A stretch of DNA of 33,109 nt. It comes from an uncultured Thalassovita sp. Its GTDB lineage: Bacteria > Bacteroidota > Bacteroidia > Cytophagales > Flammeovirgaceae. A model generated the notes under the pieces. It was not told where the DNA came from and ran no database searches. It worked only from the letters and a program-made list of their open reading frames with translations. The stretch spans positions 1 to 33,109 of the forward strand of contig CAKZMZ010000142.1 in the NCBI GenBank assembly GCA_937129345.1, in the 5' to 3' direction. Below are positions 26,872 through 33,109 of the stretch, piece by piece. Position numbers and translations under genes: made by a program. The number at the start of each line of letters is the position of its first letter. Positions within the stretch are counted from its first letter, which is position 1.

Positions 26872-28089
26872 TTACTCAAAATCTGGATAGAGCAAATATT
26901 TTTTGCGCATGCTTTTATAAGCCTGTAAACCGGCTTCCCAGCTTTGATAGATTTCCTCTTTAGATAAGCCTTGTTTGAGTTGTGCTTGTAATGAAGTTGT
27001 GCCAGCTAATCTATTAAAAGCACTGCTTCTGTTGATAAATTGCTCGTGGTTGTTTGCTTTTTGGTAGAAATCCATCACAAACTCTAAAGTAAACTCATGG
27101 TCTAGGGAGGTTTGGCGGAGGTCTATTCCATAACAGGCTTTGTCCTCGTGTTTGGGATGGGTTGATTTGCCTGGCATGCTTACCGGGGTAAATTGAAAAT
27201 CGCCATAGGTGCTGTCAGGATACCCGATTACCTGAAAAGGAAAATCTGTACCTCTGCCTATGCTCATCATCGTGCCTTCAAATAAGCATAAAGAAGGATA
27301 CAACCGAATAGCCGCATCATTAGGTAGATTGGGTGAAGGAGCAATGGGCAAACTATAAGGTGTACTATGGTCGTAATTTTCAACAGTCACCACCTGTAGT
27401 TTACAGGTATCTCCATTGGGTAGCCAACCTTCGCCATTGATCATTTGCGCCAATTCTGCTACAGTTAAACCATGAACAATGGGTATGGGATGTTTTCCTA
27501 CAAAAGATTCTTGATCATCCTCTCTGATAGGTCCTGCCACATAATCTCCATTTGGATTGGGGCGATCCAATACCAGCATTTCTAAGTCTAATTCGGAGCA
27601 AGCTTCCATAATGTAGTGCATTGTGCTGATGTAGGTGTAAAACCGAGTGCCTACATCTTGAATATCAAATATCACCACATCTACGCCTTCTAAGTCTTCA
27701 GCATCAGGTTTTTTCTTAGAACCATAAACTGAGATAACAGGTACGCCTGTTTTGCTATCCACTGAATTGTCTATGGTCGCACCTGCGTCGGCTTCGCCTC
27801 TAAAACCGTGTTCAGGTGCAAAAATAGATTTGACATCTACCCCTTGGCTAAGTAAGGTATCTAATAGATGCACGCCCTCTACAACAGAAGTGTGGTTTAC
27901 AACAAGGGCTACGCCTTTGCCATCTAGCATTGGTAAATATTGGTCAAATCTTGCAGCGCCAGGCAAAGGTTTTTTTGCTTTTGTGCTTGTAATATCACTT
28001 TCTTCTATTTGTTGTTGGCTATCAGATTGTTGAGAATTGCATGATGCAATAAATAAAAAAGCGATGAAGAGGTAGTTTAATTTTCTCAT
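26872..28089 (-). CDS. DUF1343 / NamZ-type exo-beta-N-acetylmuramidase, lipoprotein
   Basis: Lipobox LFIASC; VALVVNHTSVVEGVHLLDTLL, IFAPEHGFRGEADAGATIDNSVDSKTGVPVISVYG, VVIFDIQDVGTRFYTYISTM, VLDRPNPNGDYVAGP. Confidence 0.9.
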   Translation of the reverse strand: MRKLNYLFIAFLFIASCNSQQSDSQQQIEESDITSTKAKKPLPGAARFDQYLPMLDGKGVALVVNHTSVVEGVHLLDTLLSQGVDVKSIFAPEHGFRGEADAGATIDNSVDSKTGVPVISVYGSKKKPDAEDLEGVDVVIFDIQDVGTRFYTYISTMHYIMEACSELDLEMLVLDRPNPNGDYVAGPIREDDQESFVGKHPIPIVHGLTVAELAQMINGEGWLPNGDTCKLQVVTVENYDHSTPYSLPIAPSPNLPNDAAIRLYPSLCLFEGTMMSIGRGTDFPFQVIGYPDSTYGDFQFTPVSMPGKSTHPKHEDKACYGIDLRQTSLDHEFTLEFVMDFYQKANNHEQFINRSSAFNRLAGTTSLQAQLKQGLSKEEIYQSWEAGLQAYKSMRKKYLLYPDFE

Positions 28090-28210
28090 AAAAATCAAGG
28101 TCAAAAAGTTTCCCCTCAAATTAGATGGGGAAAGTCCGTATTAAAAGTTATATGGCTAACTTAGCTTATATAATCGCACAAAGCTATCATATTTTTAAAC
28201 AAGTTGGATA

Positions 28211-28687
28211 ATGACAGACATGTTGGTAAAACTCTATGAGTTGCCCTCTTATTTAGAAGAAAAGAAAAACCTTGAAAAGCAGGGATTTATGATAAAAAGA
28301 CCCATTGCACCAGAGGCAAGTTTTGTAAGCCAATGGGCAAAAAAACACTTTAGCGAACTATGGGGTAATGAAGTAAACGTGGCTTTCTCCAAACAGCCCG
28401 TTTCTTGTTTTGTAGCACTGAAAGAGAATGAAATCGCTGGTTTTGCTTGTTATGATACCACTACAAGAGGATTTTTTGGCCCAACTGGCGTGCTTGAGAA
28501 ATACAGAGGCCATGGACTTGGTAAAGTTTTACTTTTAATGGCCTTAGAAGCTCTTTGGAACATGGGTTATGCCTATGCCATTATCGGTGGGGCGGGGCCA
28601 ACAGGCTTTTATGAAAAAACGGTCGGCGCTATTTCTATACCAGGCTCAAACCCTGGTATCTACAAAAACTTGATAAAAAAGATTTAA
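28211..28687 (+). CDS. GNAT-family N-acetyltransferase
   Basis: VALKENEIAGFACYDTTTRGFFGPTGVLEKYRGHGLGKVLLLMALEAL (GNAT motif A). Confidence 0.88.
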   Translation: MTDMLVKLYELPSYLEEKKNLEKQGFMIKRPIAPEASFVSQWAKKHFSELWGNEVNVAFSKQPVSCFVALKENEIAGFACYDTTTRGFFGPTGVLEKYRGHGLGKVLLLMALEALWNMGYAYAIIGGAGPTGFYEKTVGAISIPGSNPGIYKNLIKKI

Positions 28688-28707
28688 AAAGCAGAAGAAA
28701 ATATTTC

Positions 28708-29982
28708 TTATTCAGAACCGCCACCGCCTGCAATGACTCCTACTACTGCGCCTACTACTAAAATAGGAGCCACCTTTAAAAAGAGAGGTACTTTTCTGGC
28801 TATTCTAAAAGATTTGCTTTCTGCCCTGTTGGAGGGATCTTCAGGATTGTAAATTACAAATTGGTAACCTGTGCCGGCTTTGTACAAATAATCTATTTCC
28901 CAATCGGTATATTCTCTTAGTTGTCCCTGTTCAATAACATCTAGTCTTGTACCTGTATCATCCCAAATCTCAAGTCTGGCTTTTACATCTTCGCTTTTGT
29001 TTTCCCATTCAATTCTGTGTATAAATCCTTTTTTGTAGACGTCGGCAATGTCTTTAAACGCAAAGCTCTTAACTGGCAGGGGTTTGGGTTTTTCTTTTGT
29101 GGAGAAGGTCGCAGACTCTGAAGCAGAAGAAATTCTACCCGTAGAGTCTTCTATAGCAGTGAGGTAAAAATCATAGGCAGTTTCTGCTTCTAAATTAGCG
29201 ATCTCAAATGTGCTATCCCTAGTTTTTCCTACCAACATGCCACCTTCATACAAATTATAAGTAAGCGGATATACATTATTGATTTCAGCGCGCCATTTTA
29301 AGCTAATGGTTGAGTCGGTCTGTATAGGTGAGGAAATATCAGCCTTTAATTCAAGCGGGATGGTAGAAATATCAGGATTGAGTTTATTTTTGTGTATCTC
29401 AGGATTGTAAAAAACGATGCTTACAATGGAGAGTTTCCAACGCTTGCCTATCCTTTCGGCTTTAATGGTTGCGATGCGTTCGGTCTGTCGGTAAGGTCTT
29501 CTTATAATCCTATGCTGACCTCTAAAAAAACTTTTGAAATATACTGTTGAATACGCATAATCCTTTTTGTCTACATCAAAGGTTTCTACATCGGTAAAAC
29601 TTATGGTAGGCTCTACGCTTTTTTCGTAGAATAAATCCAAGTCATTGAGGTATTTTCTTACGGGAGAGTCTTTTGGTTTTTCAGAGTAGGCAAAAAACTC
29701 TGGATTTATATCATCTTCAATAATCACATCGGCATCTACAAAAATCTGATTACCAGATGAAGGATCATAACTGTTCTCTGATATTTCATTTCTTTTATAC
29801 TCGCCAAGTTCTGGGTCGGCTATGGTATTTAGCAAAAGTTCGCACTCCTCTATAAAAGACTCTGATAGGTATTTGATTTCTTGAACATCTCCTTTAGATA
29901 AAGTGTCTGAATTATTGGTTTGTGCAAAAGATAGTTGTGTTGCAAAAAGTATAGATATCAGAAACAGGGTTTGGTTTTTCAC
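28708..29982 (-). CDS. Secreted protein with fibronectin type III-like domain and C-terminal TM segment, unknown function
   Basis: Signal peptide LISILFATQLSFAQ; FN3-like SISLKWRAEINNVYPLTYNLYEGG...YDFYLTAIEDSTGRIS; C-terminal LFLKVAPILVVGAVVGVIAGGGGSE. Confidence 0.7.
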   Translation of the reverse strand: MKNQTLFLISILFATQLSFAQTNNSDTLSKGDVQEIKYLSESFIEECELLLNTIADPELGEYKRNEISENSYDPSSGNQIFVDADVIIEDDINPEFFAYSEKPKDSPVRKYLNDLDLFYEKSVEPTISFTDVETFDVDKKDYAYSTVYFKSFFRGQHRIIRRPYRQTERIATIKAERIGKRWKLSIVSIVFYNPEIHKNKLNPDISTIPLELKADISSPIQTDSTISLKWRAEINNVYPLTYNLYEGGMLVGKTRDSTFEIANLEAETAYDFYLTAIEDSTGRISSASESATFSTKEKPKPLPVKSFAFKDIADVYKKGFIHRIEWENKSEDVKARLEIWDDTGTRLDVIEQGQLREYTDWEIDYLYKAGTGYQFVIYNPEDPSNRAESKSFRIARKVPLFLKVAPILVVGAVVGVIAGGGGSE

Positions 29983-29985
29983 GGT

Positions 29986-30795
29986 TTACTTCAAATTTAA
30001 GACGCTTTTCTTGTATTCATTTTTCTGATAGTTGTCCATGCGCTCAAGTTTGCCAATGAGCCAACCCGAGTTTTTGCTGTTCCTCTCAAAGTTTTTTACG
30101 GAAAAGGCCCAACCGTCAATCTGTAAAAAATGATACTGTATTCTATCTACTTGCTTGATAGATATTTTTCTGCAAGAAAGTAGGCTCATGAACAAGGTAA
30201 GCTGGTCAGGCTTAAAACCGCTAGAAACGTAATTTTTCATGTTTGAGGTATCCTCAAGTGCGCGGTCCAAAGCTATAAAATTGGTGCCATGGCTGGCAGG
30301 GTTGATCGATTTCGATTTGTCTGAACTTTCAGGTATGTCCAAAAATTGAGCGTCTACTGAGGTAATGACCCATTTTTTAGCTTGGCTTTTCGGGTTTTTC
30401 TCTATGTTCATGATCATGGTCATAGAAAACTCTTCGCCCAAATAATCAACGCTACAATCGAGCTTTGCGTACCAATCTTTGTCATCGAACTTGAGCGTGT
30501 AGTCTCGGTTTATGATTTGCTCGATAAAATTATCCACATCTCTTAGGTTCCAAGACTCGTTTTTTTGGTTAAAAAGAGATTTTAGGATATCCTCTCTTGA
30601 AAGTTCCTCAGTACCATAATTATCTTTTATGTATTGCCTTATTAAAGTGTTTTCAGAATTATTAAAGCGCTCAATGAACTCATCTATTTGCTTAACTTCA
30701 AAAGCAAAATTTTCATCACTAAAATATTGGATTTCATTTTGTGCAGTGGCACACAGAGCTATACATAAATTAACAACTATCAGTATCAGTCTCAT
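29986..30795 (-). CDS. Secreted protein of unknown function
   Basis: Signal peptide MRLILIVVNLCIALCATAQ; FAFEVKQIDEFIERFNNSENTLIRQYIKDNYG; starts 3 bp after the stop-side neighbour boundary. Confidence 0.65.
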   Translation of the reverse strand: MRLILIVVNLCIALCATAQNEIQYFSDENFAFEVKQIDEFIERFNNSENTLIRQYIKDNYGTEELSREDILKSLFNQKNESWNLRDVDNFIEQIINRDYTLKFDDKDWYAKLDCSVDYLGEEFSMTMIMNIEKNPKSQAKKWVITSVDAQFLDIPESSDKSKSINPASHGTNFIALDRALEDTSNMKNYVSSGFKPDQLTLFMSLLSCRKISIKQVDRIQYHFLQIDGWAFSVKNFERNSKNSGWLIGKLERMDNYQKNEYKKSVLNLK

Positions 30796-30892
30796 CTTCT
30801 AAAAATTAAATAAAATGATAGGCAGGAACAGTGCTAGACTGTTCTCTGCGTTGTTGGTTAAGGTGCTCCTAAATACTTTTCTGGATTCTTTT

Positions 30893-32068
30893 CTATTCTG
30901 TTTGTACTACACCAATGTCGCCCAAATACACATCCCATAAAGTTTGTTTCTCGCCAACTACATATTTGTCGTAAGTTTTGAGTATAACCGTCATGTTCTT
31001 TTTGGTAACATCGGTGTAAACCAGCCTGCCGTCAATAAAGCCTTCGAACTTCTGTTGCAAGGTTACAATGCCATAATAATTGCCATCTTCTCCTTTTCTA
31101 ATATTACTCACGTAGCTAATGTCAGACCACGATACTCTAACATCATCATACTTCAAGAGTTTTAGTTTTTCGAAATAAGTTCTGATTTTATATTTTTTTA
31201 CCGTTGTTCTGTTTTTAGAAGATACTTCCATAACCCTGTCCTCATCTATAAAAAGCTTAACGGCAGCGTCAATGGCCTCATTGGCTTTTTGGAATTTCGT
31301 ATTTTTGTTGGCTATCAGCCTTAGATAGTCTTCTAACTCCTTGGTTTTGGCAAGTGACTTTTCTTCAAATTCTTCTTTTCTAACAGCAGGTAAACCTTCT
31401 TCTCCGATAATATTGTCATCTGAAATTTCTACATTGTCAGAAATGACCATATCGTCGCCTGTGCTATTATTGTTGTTATTGTTTACTACAGTAAAATCAG
31501 AACCGGCAATAGAGTTGTCCATTCCATTTATTATATCGCTTGCCTTGAGCAGGGCTTTGGCAACACCTTCTACTGCATCATACATTTGATATTTGCCGTC
31601 TTTGTATAATATAATGGCTAGTTCGCTGGTAAGTACTGAAAGTTGCTTGCCAGTTTGTAAGTCCTTATACTTAACATTTCCCATACTCACTTCTATTACT
31701 TCAGCAGCAATCACACTTCCAGATTTTTTGACTAGTTTATCGATTTTGTTATTTGCAACCGAAGCGTAGCCTACTTTGATCAAATCATTTTCAGCTTCAG
31801 AATAAACATAGTAGATGCCTAAGGGATAAAATGCCAACATAATATCTGACTTAAGGATATTGTAGAAAGTACCGATTCTATCATCCATCTTTTGATATTT
31901 GATAAAATCTGAGCCTATATCCATACTTTTTAGCTTTTGCGGTCTCGAATCCTCAAAGAACAATACAGGGTCTGATTGTGCAAAAAGTTGGCTGCTCACC
32001 ATTAAACAGGTGGCAATAATTGAATATGCAATTTTTTGTATGGAAAACGCCGGAGTTAAACTTCTCAT
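30893..32068 (-). CDS. Secreted protein of unknown function with internal beta-repeat and poly-Asn linker
   Basis: Signal peptide IIATCLMVSSQLFAQ; two similar beta segments; VVNNNNNNSTGDD linker; C-terminal KYKIRTYFEKLKLLKYDDVRVSWSDISYVSNIRKGEDGNYYGIVTLQQKFEGF. Confidence 0.65.
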   Translation of the reverse strand: MRSLTPAFSIQKIAYSIIATCLMVSSQLFAQSDPVLFFEDSRPQKLKSMDIGSDFIKYQKMDDRIGTFYNILKSDIMLAFYPLGIYYVYSEAENDLIKVGYASVANNKIDKLVKKSGSVIAAEVIEVSMGNVKYKDLQTGKQLSVLTSELAIILYKDGKYQMYDAVEGVAKALLKASDIINGMDNSIAGSDFTVVNNNNNNSTGDDMVISDNVEISDDNIIGEEGLPAVRKEEFEEKSLAKTKELEDYLRLIANKNTKFQKANEAIDAAVKLFIDEDRVMEVSSKNRTTVKKYKIRTYFEKLKLLKYDDVRVSWSDISYVSNIRKGEDGNYYGIVTLQQKFEGFIDGRLVYTDVTKKNMTVILKTYDKYVVGEKQTLWDVYLGDIGVVQTE

Positions 32069-32571
32069 AATAAAATGAAGATTTAATTTACTGAAAATCT
32101 TTGATGGAATAGGGTTTAACCTTAAAACTTATAAGCTATTGCAAATTATGGTACATGGGAGAAAACAGCTTAATTTGTTCATAATTTACTGAAAATTATT
32201 ATTTATTACGTGCAAATAAAAACATCCTTATAATAAACCACTATTTTAAAAAAATATTATTTGTTAATCACTTACTGTTTTTACCTCAATATTGCTTTGT
32301 GAAACTCACCGCAAAATAAATATTTAACAAGCCTCAAGTGATTGATATTCAATAAATTAAAGATAAAACATGAAAATTTTTCTCCTTACCTTTACGAAAT
32401 AGCATATGAGTGGTTATAAGAGAACAGGATAATTTACAATTGTTAAGTAATCGTTTTGCAATCTGACTTTTTGGCTATTTAAACCAAAAGGCCCTTTTTC
32501 TTACGTTACAAGTCACTAAAGGTTAAAGCATATAACATACTACTTTATTACATTCAGTTTTAAAGGTAAAC

Positions 32572-33109
32572 TTAAATTGCCTTTGCTCCAGAGTACTTTT
32601 TCTTTAATTGCCAGTAAATAGCACTTGCGATTGTTATTACCAACAAGGCAATCAATTGCGAATGTGTTAACACATCTTCAATAATGAACCCTCGCGCGTA
32701 ATCGCCCCTAAAGATTTCTAAGAATATCCTAGCCGTGCTGTAAAGGATTAGATAAAGTAAAAATACCTGTCCGTTAAATGCTTTTTTCTTTTTAAGTTTC
32801 CATAAAAAAGCGATCAAAGTACCGAGCACGAGCACAGAATACAGCTGTGAAGGATGTAAGGGCGTATTTAAAGGTTGCGCATGGCTTTGAGGATGTTCAA
32901 AGGTAATGCCCCAAGGCTGATCAGTAGGCAGTCCATAACAGCAACCAGCAAAAAAACAGCCCATACGCCCAAAAACGTGTACTATGCAAGTAGTCAGGGC
33001 CATAATATCTAGCATGCCGAGTATGGGCAAGTTGTTTTGCTTAAAAAACCACAACATGGTAGGAATACAAAAAAGTAAGGAACCAAAAAATACAAAACCG
33101 TTTTCAAAA
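32572..33109 (-). CDS. lgt: Prolipoprotein diacylglyceryl transferase (5' end outside window)
   Basis: Frame stays open to the right edge (FENGFVFFGSLLFCIPTMLWFF). Lgt signature HVFGRMGCFFAGCCYGLPTDQPWGITF; HPSQLYSVLV. Confidence 0.92.
   Translation of the reverse strand, partial: FENGFVFFGSLLFCIPTMLWFFKQNNLPILGMLDIMALTTCIVHVFGRMGCFFAGCCYGLPTDQPWGITFEHPQSHAQPLNTPLHPSQLYSVLVLGTLIAFLWKLKKKKAFNGQVFLLYLILYSTARIFLEIFRGDYARGFIIEDVLTHSQLIALLVITIASAIYWQLKKKYSGAKAI

Noticed and set aside
29986-30795. Possibility that the secreted cluster is an anti-phage defence or contractile-injection system
   Set aside because: All three proteins carry export signals and no nuclease, NTPase, sensor or sheath/tube domain was seen.
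32090-32571. Roughly 480-bp AT-rich gap between the secreted cluster and lgt, checked for tRNA, ncRNA or repeats
   Set aside because: Only weak short dyads (TTTTGG/CCAAAA) and no convincing structure, ORF or consensus promoter seen.
1-33109. CRISPR arrays, prophage, integrase/transposase, restriction or toxin-antitoxin genes, tRNA/rRNA
   Set aside because: None recognised on either strand in the sequence or ORF translations.

Overview
The window is about 33.1 kb of AT-rich chromosomal DNA. The gene content (gldC, many TAnnTTTG-type -7 elements, weak Shine-Dalgarno usage) points to a gliding-lineage Bacteroidota bacterium, probably Cytophagales-like. No phage, IS transposase, CRISPR array, rRNA or tRNA was seen. 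The left end holds a co-directional chemotaxis cluster: MCP (truncated by the window edge), CheW, CheY, CheA and a CheC-like phosphatase. It is followed by a GDPD lipoprotein, gldC, an ABM-domain protein, an SDR, hsp20, a DnaJ/CbpA protein, dapA, an HD-domain protein, pth, a HAD phosphatase with a coiled-coil lipoprotein, a polyprenyl synthase, the CCA-adding enzyme, an orphan LytTR regulator, purH, an S41 peptidase, a Glu dehydrogenase, an SSS symporter with a NamZ (DUF1343) muramidase, a GNAT, a three-gene cluster of uncharacterised secreted proteins, and the 3' part of lgt. The best leads are: (1) an AT-rich three-way-junction fold predicted in the hsp20 leader, a candidate RNA thermometer, plus TGACA/TGTCA dyads upstream of both hsp20 and dnaJ; (2) the uncharacterised three-gene secreted cluster at 28.7-32.1 kb; (3) a chemotaxis core with no recognisable CheA P2 domain and a CheC with one degenerate active site; (4) interleaved inverted repeats between ispA-like and cca; (5) a NamZ/SSS pair that may salvage MurNAc; (6) several intergenic repeat or operator arrays. 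All calls come from reading the sequence and the supplied ORF translations; no searches or folding programs were run.
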